A stretch of DNA of 64,000 nt from Neofusicoccum parvum. Lineage: Eukaryota > Ascomycota > Dothideomycetes > Botryosphaeriales > Botryosphaeriaceae. Location: positions 2,728,001 through 2,792,000 of the forward strand of contig CP087209.1 of NCBI GenBank assembly GCA_020912385.1. Reading direction: 5' to 3'. This document shows, in pieces, positions 24,167 to 37,026 of the stretch. Each line of letters begins with the position of its first letter. The first letter of the stretch is position 1. Position numbers and translations under genes: made by a program. The notes under the pieces were generated by a model. That model was not told the DNA's origin, made no database searches, and saw nothing but the letters and a program-made list of their open reading frames with translations.

Positions 24167-26582
24167 CTTTGCTCAGCTTGAGCTCCGGCTCATCCTGAAA
24201 ACCACGGAATCGAGAGCTGGACGGAGCCGGGGGCTTAGTAGTGAGTATTTCGACGTAATCTAGGGCACCACAATCGCCACAGCGACTTTAGCAAGAGCGA
24301 CGGACCGGTGCACTTGGCGAAGTGGGACGTATGGCATAGGGTGATTTGAAGGACAAGGCCAGCGAGGCACCGCTGCATCTTCCGCATCGGCTTAGATAGA
24401 GACTTTAGGAGATCCGCACTCAAGACATACCTTAACCAACCTGAGTAGCCTTTCCCAAAGCGCAACGCGGCTCGCCAAGACCTGCAGGGTTTGCGCGTGC
24501 AGCAGAGCATGGAGATGTCGACGCCTCCCGGCCTTGGCGAAGCTCCTCCCTGGGGCGGAAACAGCGAGGATGCTGTACGATGTGGCCTGCAGTTTTCGGA
24601 ACAGCGGGCATAGACGTGTAATGCGGGCGCGCGGCAAGTATGAGAACGCGACAGGCGCCTCGGGGCTTTTCAGTTGGGCGTGCCACAATCTACCAGTCTC
24701 GCAGAAGTCGCTGTAAGGGTGGCGAGATTCGTACCATTCAGTGTTCTGGAACAGTGCGCCACGATGAGAGATCATCGCCCGAATTGCGTTGCGCTTGGCC
24801 GCTTCGTGGATCAGACGGGCTGCACGGATTACGCAAACGACAAGCTTTCTCGTTCTCTTTCAGACGGTACCTCGCCCAACGAGGTGGCTTGCAAGTGTCT
24901 CAGATGCCCACTCGCAAGAGACGAGCCCGAATCCGGCGGGGACGAGAAGTCGGAGTGATGCCGACGCCCTTGCTGGCGCGTCTCGCAGGCGAGATGGTCT
25001 AGAATGCAAGGCTCGGCGGGATGCCTGCACGGGCGGCACACGTACGCGTAGATACATGATACGAGACGATGGAACTTCCGCCCTGACTCGGCCGGGGCTG
25101 TGGAATGCGAAAGCGAAACCAGACGGTTCGCGCGCCGAAACATGATGGCTCTGCGTTGTGGATAGAGGCACGCGACGGAGATGCGTGATGCGTGCGGGTG
25201 AAGGTGAGCAAGAGAGGAAGGCGGAATGTTCTTCGCGTCGGGGGAAGTCGTGGCCGCGTCGCCTTCTCCGCCTCCTCCGCCTTCTCCGCCTTGATCCGCG
25301 ACTCACCAACCTGTGGCCGGCAGAGCCGTCAACTGAGCATTCCTCGTCGATTTCTATCTACCGCTGCCCACCGCGCACACAGGCCAACCAAGCACCTATC
25401 AACATATGGGCTTCACGCCGGCCCTGACCCCGACCCGCCTTCAGCCTTGCCAGCCCCGGTCTCGTGAGTAGTGCCAGGTAGCGGTACAAAGTCTGGCCGG
25501 CCAGTGACCTTATCTCGTGGAGGGCCCTCGAGGATTGCCATTGAGCCGTTGAAGACGACATCTGTAACAACCACCTCTATCAGCAACGCTCTTTGCAATG
25601 TCGGGCCTGCTCACAGCTCATGTCTTTTGGCCGCTTCTGCTCGGGAATCTTCTTGTTTTCCGGCATCGTGGTTTTCTCGTGGCTTTCTCCCATGGCTTGC
25701 GTCCCTCTTCTGATACTGTTTTGCAGTCCATGGATTTGGCTCGGCCTCTTCATCTTAAATACTTCAAACCAAGCTGGTGGAATATGGAACCTTGTTCCGT
25801 CATTTTCAAGTCAAGCCCCGCTTTGGCCCTTGTCTGGCAACCCCGACCTACGGCCTTGATTATCATTCCACCACCGCAGGCTCGGATTCCAAGATCCTGG
25901 CCCCGTCCATGGTCGTATCTATACCGCGTCCTTGCTACAGCGTTTGGCCATTAGGCCACTAGACTCCCCAAGGCTGCCTAGATGCATCAAGATTTGTAGC
26001 CGTACTTATCGATGAGCTCATCTGACCCTAGAATTTAGCCAGAGTGGGAGCTTTTAATTGCTCATGATCCAACTCCGGATGCTGCAACATCCTTCCGGCA
26101 CCCCGTGTGCAAACTCATTAGCAACGCTTTCCCTTATAGCTCGTGGTGACCGTTCGAGAAGTATCGAATCCACCTAGCAGCCAGTGTGGGAAGTGCGTAT
26201 AACCTTGATACCTGCAAGATCGTTGCGCCAGATTGCTATTTCGGGTGATGAGCTTTGAGCTCAGGGTCTCAAGGGTCGCCGTTGTCGGTTGGAAGACCCT
26301 TCTTTCCACCTGGATCCTCTACGGGGCGCTGTCTACCACAGGCCAAAAAAATTGAAACGGTATTGTATTTCTGACTGAGTGACTTGGCTGTGGAGTAGTT
26401 TTCTTAAGCAGTACCAAGGTTCGCCTACAACGAACTATAGATTCCCACACTTTCCCATTGCAGTTCTGACTGCAGGCACTTCTAAAAAGGTGAGTTGTTC
26501 CCACTCCTTGAGTTGGCCTTTTGCTAACACATCACGCTAGTTTTTTGGATTTGCCCTCGCTCAGCAATTTAAACTCGAAAAT
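24167..26582. other. Intergenic, with a 5' UTR intron at its right end
   Basis: The left part is the kinase promoter. A good intron (26490-26540: GTGAGT donor, TTGCTAACAC branch site, CGCTAG acceptor, 51 nt) lies 42 nt before the zinc-knuckle gene start and is best read as an intron in its 5' UTR. Between about 24700 and 26400 I find no gene; a hydrophobic 88-codon frame at 25593 is probably chance. Confidence 0.55.
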
Positions 26583-27383
26583 ATGACGAAGATGGAAGAA
26601 AAACCAGAAATGTCCTCGACCCCTTCGCTTCCAACGCCACCCGAAACGCCGCCATCAAGCCAAGCGGGCAACAATGAAACGATGTTGGCCGATGACCCGT
26701 ACCCACCGGGGTCTAAAGAGCCGTGTGTTGCCTCGAGTACGAAGCGGGTGAACCAAATGGTGGATAAGCCCAACATGCAGCGGTCAGGACAGCAGCAGCA
26801 GCAACAAGCCACCCAGTGGCCCGTTATCCAGCAGCCTGTGCAGCCGCCGCAGGCCTTCCAATCTTACGTCCCCGGCTGCCAGTGCCCCCAGTGCTACCAG
26901 CCCACCTTCAACCCTGGCCCCCATGCCGCGTTCTCCCAACTGGCAGCAGGAGGCTACAACTACCTCGCACCACCGCAGCCACCATGGCAGCCGCCGTTGC
27001 AGTCGCCGTTTCAGCCGCCCGTCTTCACGGGCCCTCCTCCCAGCCAACCCTAGCCTCAGGCTGGACCCAGTGGCGGCCCGCTACACTATCCCCATCCCCC
27101 TCCTCGCCGCCCCCGCCCCGACCGCCACCGCGGAATGGACGGGAAGGCCTTGGACGACGAGGACTACGACCGCCGGAAGGTGAGGAAGCTTTGCTTCTAC
27201 TGCGGCCAGGACGATCACTTCGTCCGCGACTGTCCGGAGGAGCACCGCAAGCATGAGAGGAAGCGACGGGAGTGGATCTTGGTGACTGGAGAAGAGCCGG
27301 TGGAGAAGGATCTTGCGAGGGCGGCGGCGAAGGCGAAGGCGAAATATAGGGGAAGGCTGATGCAGGGTGCTCTTGGGGTGTAG
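26583..27383 (+). CDS. Q/P-rich CCHC zinc-knuckle protein gene interrupted by an in-frame TAG
   Basis: One frame runs from the ATG at 26583 to TAG at 27051-27053, then continues open in the same frame through 27 codons to an ATG at 27135 and on to a TAG ending at 27383. The first part (156 residues) is rich in Pro, Gln and Ser, with a poly-Gln run and a CQCPQC motif. The second part has a zinc knuckle, CFYCGQDDHFVRDCP (C-x2-C-x4-H-x4-C), followed by a basic KHERKRREW helix and an Ala/Lys tail. CCHC knuckles bind single-stranded RNA or DNA. The sequence around the stop (SQP-stop-PQAGPSGG) looks like a continuous Q/P-rich linker in which CAG has become TAG. No GT-AG intron of reasonable length removes the stop and keeps the frame. 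It could be a decayed gene, a readthrough product, two proteins or a base error. Confidence 0.6.
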
Positions 27384-27716
27384 GAATGGCGAGGTTGGCG
27401 GAGAGGAGCCAGAAGAGGGACCAGCGGAGGGTGAGGGGTCTAAGTGAGTGGTCGGATTTCTTCTTCTTCTCCTTCTTCTTTCTTAAAGAAAAATCACAGA
27501 CGGGCTAGCTAGTGAGGTGTGCCGATCCAGACGAGGCTCGTGCTATTCTTTACACCCAAAGCATGCTTTGCAAATAGTGCCAGGAAAACACAACTGCTTG
27601 TACATATTCTATTCTCTACTCTAAGCGATGCTCTTACAGCTGCGCTGGTATCACGCTTCTATAGAACTCGAACCAGCTCTTGCCCTGCAAGACGAAACCT
27701 CACATTTCACTTCACA
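27384..27716. other. Short region between convergent genes
   Basis: It holds a CTTCTTCT-rich stretch at about 27460-27483 and the two 3' ends. No gene is seen. Confidence 0.6.
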
Positions 27717-28761
27717 TCACTGCCCTTCAACCTTGGGTAACTTGAGCTTCTCAGCGTCGTCGGACTTGATCTTCTGTTCGAAGTCGGGCCGGGGCAACTC
27801 GAGGGCCTCGACGACGCGTCCGTACGAGATACCGCCCAGCCTGGAAACAGGACGCAGGACCTATCAAACATCGTGTCAGCCACTCTTCACGTCGGAGCAG
27901 ATCGCAGGCCTCAATCCAAAGCACTCACCTGCGGATCCAATAGGTTCTGCTGCTCGTTCAGCGCATCCTCGCGCGCCCAAAACCTTACGCCCTCAATGAT
28001 GGCCAGGACTCCCGTCTTCTTGCCCGGCGTGGCACGGCTCTCAAACTCCTCGGTCTTGTAGAGCTTTGCCTCGACGGAGAAGATGGCCTCCTTGACCCTC
28101 GAAGCCTTGACAACGGTGCAGGGCGCCGGGTGCAGGCCGGTCAGCGCCCACTCGGAAGTGCCGTAGGGAGCGTTGATGGAAGCGGCGTTGACGGCCTCGA
28201 GGTAATGCTCAGAGACGATGTTGAGGGTGCACTCCCCGCTGTCGCGCAGGTTGGCCAACGAGTCCTTCGCCTGGTGCCAGCCTCCCGCGAAGCCGATGAT
28301 GAAGAGCGGAGGGTCGTGGTTGATGATGTTGAAGTAGCTGTAGGGGGCGAGGTTGGAGCTTGAGCCTGGAGTCGGTGTGAGTGCTTTGAAATCAAGGGAA
28401 AAAGACAACGGGGGCGTCTCCACTCACCATCCTTCGACCGCGTGCCTACAAAGCCAATCGGGCGCGGAGTAATGGCGGAGATGAGGAGCTTGTAGTTGAA
28501 AACAGCCGGGCGCCCGTCGGCGTACGGGTCGATCTCGACGTGCTCCTTCTTGAGGCACGCGCCGCCGTCGTTGGACCCGTCGCCGAGCTTCCAGCCCGGG
28601 TTCTTGGCCTTGATGTACTCAATGGGCTTGTCCTGCCAGTCCGGCCGCGAGTTCTCGACGGACTTGAAGTCCGGGTGCGGGTTCCGCTGGACGTGCTTCT
28701 CGTTGTCCATCATGGCCTGCGGGCCGTCCGGGGGGCCGAAGTGGACTCTTCCGTCGGCCAT
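27717..28761 (-). CDS. Flavin-reductase-like FMN-binding split-barrel protein
   Basis: Exons 28761-28428, 28365-27929 and 27860-27717 give 304 residues. The introns have GTGAGT donors. The start of the fold is recognisable as NYKLLISAITPRPIGFVGTRS followed by NLAPYSYFNIINHDPPLFII, the FMN-site region of the flavin reductase-like family. ECTLNIVSEHYLEAVNAASIN and TSEWALTG continue the fold. About 80 residues of charged N-terminal extension precede it. Such proteins bind FMN and either reduce free flavin or act with a partner oxygenase; the substrate cannot be told from sequence. It is transcribed divergently from the MetX-like hydrolase, and a TATA-like site lies about 90 bp upstream of the ATG. 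Confidence 0.9.
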
Positions 28762-29222
28762 CTTTGCTGCACTGTCGTGGGGCTGGAGGATTTTTTTTTC
28801 TCGCTAACTCTTTCTTTGTAGGGAGAGGAGCAGGTGTTGCGGCAACATTATAAATACACGGGGCGTGGGCAGTGGGGCAGGATAACGTGCTTCAGCCGCT
28901 TGTGCATCGGCAGTGTCAGCAAGGCGCGGATGAGGAAACCGGCAGGGCCCTGAGCCGACGGCGGCAGGCGATTGGCACTGGAAAAGAGAGCAGCCGCCAG
29001 CTAGCGGGACCGATTCGCGCGTGCTGTCCAGGCCGGCCGCGCAGAGTCAGTGCGCGTCATCGGCCTCCCCGCCCGCTATCGATAGCGCCGCCGCTCTGTG
29101 GAGAGTGAGGGGCGCTTATCAATTGCGCTGCTGCCCCGTCCATCGCACCACGGCAGCAGACATAAATTGCTCGGACGGGCTCGCGTCGACCTCAACTGGC
29201 CCTCATGCCACTTCGAAGCACA
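28762..29222. promoter_or_regulatory. Divergent promoter shared by flavin-reductase-like and MetX-like genes
   Basis: These 461 bp lie between two outward-facing start codons. TATAAATA is at 28849-28856, closer to the flavin-reductase start. A GC-rich block with repeated GCCGCC-type words follows. The arrangement allows co-regulation, but this is not shown. Confidence 0.6.
28849..28856. promoter_or_regulatory. TATA-box-like element
   Basis: TATAAATA on the plus strand reads TATTTATA on the minus strand. It lies 88-95 bp upstream of the minus-strand start at 28761, a plausible core-promoter distance in fungi. The plus-strand gene starts about 370 bp away, so the minus-strand gene is the likelier target. 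Confidence 0.4.
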
Positions 29223-30494
29223 ATGGCACAATACAGCACCTACAAGCTCGGCGACTTCCAGCTGAAGTCCGGCGGCGTTATACCCGACGCCTTTATCGCC
29301 TACAAGACTTTCGGAGACCCCAGTCTCCCTGCCGTCATCTACCCCAGTTGGTATTCCGGATGTATGTGTGCAATTTGACAGTGCTGTTGCGAGATTTTCC
29401 TGGCTGACCGTGCATAGTGATCTCCGACAACGAGTGGCTCATCGGAGAGGACAAGACACTGAACCCGAAGAAGTACTTCATCATCATCACCGCGCTGTTT
29501 GGGAACGGGCAGTCTTCATCCCCATCGAATACTCCTGCCCTGAAGCCATTCCCTGATGTCTTGTTCTACGACAATGTGCGAGCTCAGTATGAACTGATCA
29601 CGAAGCACCTGAGCGTCAAGCACGCACGAGCCGTTCTTGGATGGTCCATGGGCGCCGGCCAAACCTACCAGTGGGCCACCCAGTACCCTGACTTCATGGA
29701 TCTGATTGTTCCGTTTTGCGGAGCTGCAAAGACATCCTTGCACAACCAGGTCTTCCTCGAAGGCGTCAAGACAGCCCTGCTGGCTGCCAAAGGCGTGTCA
29801 TCGGCCGGGTCAACCAGGGGAGAAGCACTGGCGAAAGCTGAAGACTACCGCCCCTGGACTGCTGAAGAGACGGCGGTGGGTCTCAAGGCGTTTGGTCGCG
29901 GTTATGCCGGATGGGGGTTCAGCCAGCCCTTCTACCGTGAGAAGCTCTACGAGAAAGCGCTAGGGTTCAAGAACCTAGAGGACTTCATGGTGAACTTCTG
30001 GGAGGCGTGGGCTTGTTCCAAGGGTGAGGTTTCGAGTGCAGCTTGTGTGGGTTGCTACATTGCTGACGCAGGCAGACCCGGAAAATCTTATTGTGATGCT
30101 CCATACGTGGCAGGCCGGCGACTGCTCGGACCAGGAGCCGTACAACGGAGACTTCGCGAAGGCCATGCAGGGCATCAAGGCCAAGGCCCTGGTCCTCCCG
30201 GGCAAAACAGACCTCTACTTCCCGTGAGTTCCTCGCGCGCACGTGCATACCGATGGCTGACGTGGAGCACAGGCCTGAGGACTCGGAAATTGAAGTTGCC
30301 AATATGCGTCCCGGCATAGGCACGATGGAAGCATTCCCATCGATCTGGGGGCATTGGGCCGGAGGTGAGTTGTGGTGTGCGCCAGCGGTGTCCCAGGTGC
30401 GGCGTGCTGACCTTCTGCTGCAGGACCGGGCCAAAGCAAGGACGACGTGAAGTGGCTGGACGACAAGCTGAGGTCTTTTTTTGGAAGCGGGTAG
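29223..30494 (+). CDS. Alpha/beta-hydrolase, homoserine O-acetyltransferase (MetX)-like
   Basis: Five exons, 29223-29361, 29418-30023, 30076-30223, 30273-30364 and 30424-30494, give 351 residues. The nucleophile elbow is GWSMGAGQ with Ser near residue 123. The Asp is in LPGKTDLYFPPED, and the His in WGHWAGG. The start (YKLGDFQLKSGGVIPDAFIAYKTFG) is typical of the MetX-like family, but at ~350 residues it is shorter than true Met2 enzymes (~480). It is probably one of the fungal paralogues whose substrate is unknown rather than the methionine-pathway enzyme. An in-frame ATG at 29205 would add six residues. The third exon uses the second of two close acceptors (GCAGGCAG), the one that keeps the frame. 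Confidence 0.9.
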
Positions 30495-31058
30495 GAGCGA
30501 GCGACGCGCGCGAGCGCCAGGAGGAAATGGCGAGGCCGGGCGCGGGATTGGTTCTGCAGTGTCCTGTATAAGACAGCGAGGGCCCGTAGCGAAATGAAGC
30601 GCGATGGGCATTAATATTTGTATTGGCCGCGCAGGCAGGCGGGCGGGCAGTGCGGCGGAGATTTGGGCTCAGCCCTAGGGTCGCGGGCCAGGCAGGCCAC
30701 TGGCGGGCCCTGGGCCGGTGCGGCCTGGCGGGTCGGCGGTGCGCGGCCATGACTTGCCGACCTGTCAGTGTGGTAATGGTGCCTTGGCCTTGGCGCGACG
30801 CGGAAGCTCCTCGCTCGCTTTCCTCGCACGACGGCGACCTGCTCAGACAACCACCCGCCCGCCGCCCTCTCCAAGAGCGCTTCCCATCCCCCGATCGAGT
30901 CGCCCTCCACCGGCGCCCCGGCGTGCAGCTTCGCACCCAAACCCCTCGCCCGACCTTCGTCTGCCGCTCCGAAGCTGCGCGCCGCCGCACTCGCCGAAGC
31001 ACATCTCTCCAAGAACACCCGCCGCCCGTTTGGCCTCACCCACATCGCCTGCGACAGC
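30495..31058. other. Intergenic, promoter of poly(A) polymerase
   Basis: It is GC-rich and begins with the MetX-like 3' flank. The last ~200 bp are C-rich with short pyrimidine runs, as in fungal housekeeping promoters. No gene is seen. Confidence 0.55.
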
Positions 31059-33284
<2,226 letters not shown>

Positions 33285-34262
33285 GCTCAGCACCAAGGTG
33301 TAGTTTGAGCATCGATCGCCTTTTTTGAGTCTCCGGCTCGAGCAGATGCCTGATTGATCGTACGATGAAAGCAGGTCGCACGTAGTTTGCACTTTCGCCA
33401 GCGCGCCCGCGCCGTGCCTCCGTCTTCTCTCGGCCGAGAGATGAGCTACCGAGTATCAACACCTGTGACTGGATTCCAGGTTTGTGCCATATTCCTGCAC
33501 TAACCCAAAAGATACAAAACGGAAATGCCCCAGAGCCGGGGTCTGCTTGCTTTTCTTTGCAAAATTCACAAAAAAAAACAACAAAACAACGTTCTGGGAT
33601 CTCGTTTTAGCAGCCGGCACGGGTGGGTTGCTTTCTTCCTGTTCAGCACGGCTAGACCGGGGTGTCACGGAGCCAAGGAGGCATGGCAGTCATAGCATGG
33701 CGGGGGGCGTTTTCTTTAACTCTAAGCGTCGGGGCAACAGAAGCCTCCACGGGGTACGGGCACGTTGCTCTTCTGATTTCATGCCGTTGTGCCATAGCTG
33801 TCTGGGGCAGAGACAGCTATGTAGATAGCTTTGCAGTAATTGATTCCGATTTGAGAGGCCCACGGGCCTCAGGATCTCAACAGCAGCCCGCCGAAGTGTA
33901 TGCTGTGGTTCGTTCTGGAAGCACGAGCACCGGGATGTATCTTCCTATCGATAAGGCCCCCAGTCTGACGTGGGATCGTCATTGGCTGGCGACGGGCCGT
34001 CTTGCGTCATAGGGACTGCGACGCCTCCATTGACGTTCGCGATTCTTGCCGACCACATACGCCAGCCAAGTGCCGTCAGATGAGACATCCCCACAGGTCC
34101 TGCCCTTCCGACCTCACGCACCTCCGCCTGCACCTCCTCCCCAATCCTACCCGTCGTGAAGCCATTCCACTATTCCGTACGTCATTGGTGTTGACAGAGC
34201 GAAGACCACACAGCCGCGCGACCACGATACAGCGGTACAAGGGGTACCGAAAGAGACAAAAA
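33285..34262. other. Intergenic, no supported gene
   Basis: It contains a short A-rich stretch at about 33567-33590 and the 5' flank of the next gene. The frames here are short and without family resemblance. Confidence 0.55.
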
Positions 34263-34853
34263 ATGGATCACAAATCCAGCAATGGGAACGCCACTGCTGA
34301 GCAGAAAGAGAACAAACGCTATCCAACGCACTCGCGCCTCCTCTCATCCGGCGCGAAGAAGATATTCAACACAGCCTCCATCCTGCATCCGCAGCAGGTC
34401 TACACCGCGCGCCTGAAAGCCGCCGAGCAACGAGCGAACCCGCCCTTGCCCTTGCACAGCGAAGACCCGCCGCAGCACCAGAGGCAGACCGCAACCGCGT
34501 CGGCAGCAACCACCACCACCACCACCACCACCACCACCAGCGGCACCACCAAGCCCGGCGAGCACTTTGAGCCGCGCTAGACCGCCGTGGACGAGGACTA
34601 CATCCCCGACCCGGATGCAGTCGATTGGGACTTTATTCACGTCAAGCACCACAAGGATCAGGCGAATGATAAGGTTTGCAGCAACGAGGGGTTAGCGTCC
34701 AGCTTTAACAGGCGGTAGGCGGATCAGGCGGCGAAGCGTATAGACAGCCAGGAAATGGAGGTGATCAGGGCGGATCAGACTGCGGCGAAGGAGCATGCGA
34801 GGAATTGTGGGACGGGAACGGAGGAGGACGAGGAGGATTTTACGAAGTGTTGA
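34263..34853 (+). CDS. Polar protein gene of unknown function interrupted by an in-frame TAG
   Basis: The frame opens at the ATG at 34263 and meets TAG at 34578-34580, giving 105 residues. It continues open in the same frame with an acidic, well-ordered sequence (TAVDEDYIPDPDAVDWDFIH). A probable 45-nt intron (34674-34718, GTTTGC...GGTAG) then joins in phase to a charged helix (ADQAAKRIDSQEMEVIRADQ). The frame ends at TGA 34851-34853. The first part has GAKKIFNTASILHP, then a Q/P-rich stretch and a poly-Thr run from CCA/ACC repeats. The segment after the stop looks more conserved in style than the segment before it, which argues that both belonged to one protein. No family is recognised. It may be a young pseudogene, a readthrough gene or a base error; the intron is not strong. 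Confidence 0.45.
34511..34541. repeat. (ACC)n trinucleotide repeat
   Basis: About ten ACC units lie inside the polar gene, encoding its poly-Thr run. Length polymorphism between strains would be expected. Confidence 0.85.
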
Positions 34854-35443
34854 GTGGAGGGCGTTGTTGCGTCTTCATACCCTCCCCTGAGTGGGGACGA
34901 GACTGTACATCAATATTCGCGCAGGCTCCACGCCTTTTGGCTTTGCCTGTCTGTCCGCGGGCACCCGCGTGCGCCGGAAGAATCGAAGGCAAAAAGCATC
35001 GCGTCAGCGCGCTGCTCTTCAGCGAAGCTTATTGATGCTGAACCACCACACAATAAGAGTTTAATTGCGATACTGCTGTATCATGTGGCCATGTCGTGAA
35101 GTATTGCCATAGGAACATACTCCTCACAAGGGTAGTTGAAGCATTCGCCCATAACCCGAATGTGCTGCACGCATTGCGATGCTTTCCGAACTAGCCACGA
35201 AGCACAAGCAGTCCACATGCGCGTAGAGCAGAGAACAACTCATCACATTTTACCCCTGAAAAAAAAAGTGTGTGAACACCAAACAGCAAGCATCGTGGTA
35301 TCTCATGTGCCTTCAAATCTCGATGAAGAGACGGGGAAAAAAATTTCAACAACCCCCTCAATCCTCCAGCCATCAAGACATGCATTCTCCAAATCGTCAG
35401 AAGAAGTACCCTTTAGACTGCCGTCTACCGCTTCCCTCCCGCT
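34854..35443. other. Intergenic between convergent genes
   Basis: Two 3' ends face each other. It contains short A runs (about 35260 and 35338). No gene is seen. Confidence 0.55.
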
Positions 35444-37026
35444 CTAATACCGATACACAACCCTCCTCTCCTCCACTGGGCTCACATCCGGCGCCTCTCC
35501 GAGCCTCGCGTCGCCCCTGCTGCTCTCGTCCACCGGCGAGAAGGTCGTCCCCGCGCCGCCGTGCATGGTGGTGTTGTTCGCCGCGCTTTCCTGGCGGTGC
35601 AGGTAGCTGGGCGTGGGCTGGAAGGAGCCGATGGGCGGGCGGCCGTTGGGCGAGACGAGGTGCTCGTTGCTACCGGCGCTGCCGTAGTGGGCGGGCTCGA
35701 GCGGGTGCGGCTGGGCGTGCGAGTCGGCGAAGGGGTCGTCCTCGGGCGAGTCGCCGCGGGCGGCCAGGGACTGCTGCAGGCGAGGAGGGGGGTTGGGCGG
35801 GGGCGCGTAGCCTTCTTCTGCCGCCGGGACGGGGGGAGGGGGCGTCGAGGTCGCGGAGCCGTTGGTGGGCACGTTGTTGGTGCTGGTTGTGCGACGGGCG
35901 GCTAGGTAGGCGCGCTGGTGCTTGGTCAGCGCCAGGCTGAGCTGCTCGTTGGTCTCGATGAGCGTGAGCATCGTCTCGTCGTCGGCCTGCGTCGAGTCCT
36001 CCGTCGCCGCATTGATGTAGCTCTGCACGCTGCGCTGCGCTTGCTGGCACCGCTCGCCGAACTCTTTGACCAGGTCATTGGTTCCTAGCTCCTCCGGTGG
36101 CGTGCTCTGGATTAGCTGCATCAGGAGCTTGGCGCTCGTCCGCGCCTCCTCCACGCGTGCTGCCAGCTCTGACGGGGACGGCAGGCCGCGCGAGCGGCTG
36201 CGCGACGACGAGCCGCCGCTGAAGCCCTGAGCCGGGGCTGATCCTTGGCCGGGGCTCCACGGCGGGGCGTTCAGCGAGCGGGGACCGACGTTGGAGCTGC
36301 CGCCGCTGTTGACATGCTCTTTGCGCCACATGTGGAACAGGGCGTTCAGATTCGTGTCGTACCCCTTGTCCCTCTCCAGCGAGAACAGCGTTTCCCGTAG
36401 GATCTGCTGGACGCTGGGATCGCGGCCATTGCGGAGCAGATCTTTAACTGTGCTAACAAACTTTGCGTCGACGTTGCGGGTAAAGGTGGGCCCCGGGTTG
36501 TCGGTGAGGATTCGAATCAACATGATCGAGTTGTACTGCACATGCGGCTTGGAGTAGTTGTCCTTGGACAGAAATCGGCGGATCTGGTAGGCGCAAGCTT
36601 CGGCGGCCACGGGGGAGGACTCGGCGGCGGTCACGATCTCTGGGAGATACTGGATCTCTTCGGTCTGGGGGTCAGGAGCAGTCAGCGGTGGTCTAGGGGC
36701 GAGCGTGCGCTCCGCGGCCAGGAAGACGCCGGGCGGGAGAGCTGTCAAGCCTCGTGTGTGCTTACAGAATTGTTGGGACCGCCAGACTCGCAGAAGAGCC
36801 TCTGTGCATCCCAGTCAGCATCTCGTCGCGGGCAGCTTGGGGTGGTGCTCAACATACCACACCCCTTGCGGCGTTGGCCTCGGGCGTGTCCTGCTCGTAT
36901 GTCTGGTCCTCAGACGAGCCTGTGCCTAGCCCATCAGCGAGCGCTCTCGGCGGCGGGGGAGAGGTGGGGGAGCTGACTGGTGCCAGGACGCCTGCTAAGC
37001 AGGCCGGTGACCTTCTTCAGCACCAT
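35444..37026 (-). CDS. LSB5: VHS-GAT domain protein, Lsb5-like
   Basis: Exons 37026-36978, 36925-36858, 36801-36766 and 36664-35444 give 457 residues. Three small exons encode the start of the VHS domain, including RLFCESGGPNNS, which precedes TEEIQYLPEIVTAAES. The VHS/ENTH-like superhelix continues to about residue 170. A GAT domain follows at about 217-313 (ELAARVEEARTSAKLLMQLI, ETNEQLSLALTKHQRAYLAA). The tail is Pro-rich and disordered, with an EDDPFADSH segment. VHS-GAT proteins bind ubiquitin and Arf; yeast Lsb5 links the actin cytoskeleton (Las17, Sla1) to endocytosis. The first donor (GTCAGC) is weak, so the extreme N-terminus is the least secure part. The symbol is given by family resemblance only. 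Confidence 0.85.

Noticed and set aside
27717..30494. Secondary-metabolite gene cluster around the flavin-reductase/MetX-like pair
   Set aside because: Neighbours are poly(A) polymerase and unrelated genes; no PKS, NRPS, terpene synthase, P450 or transporter is present.
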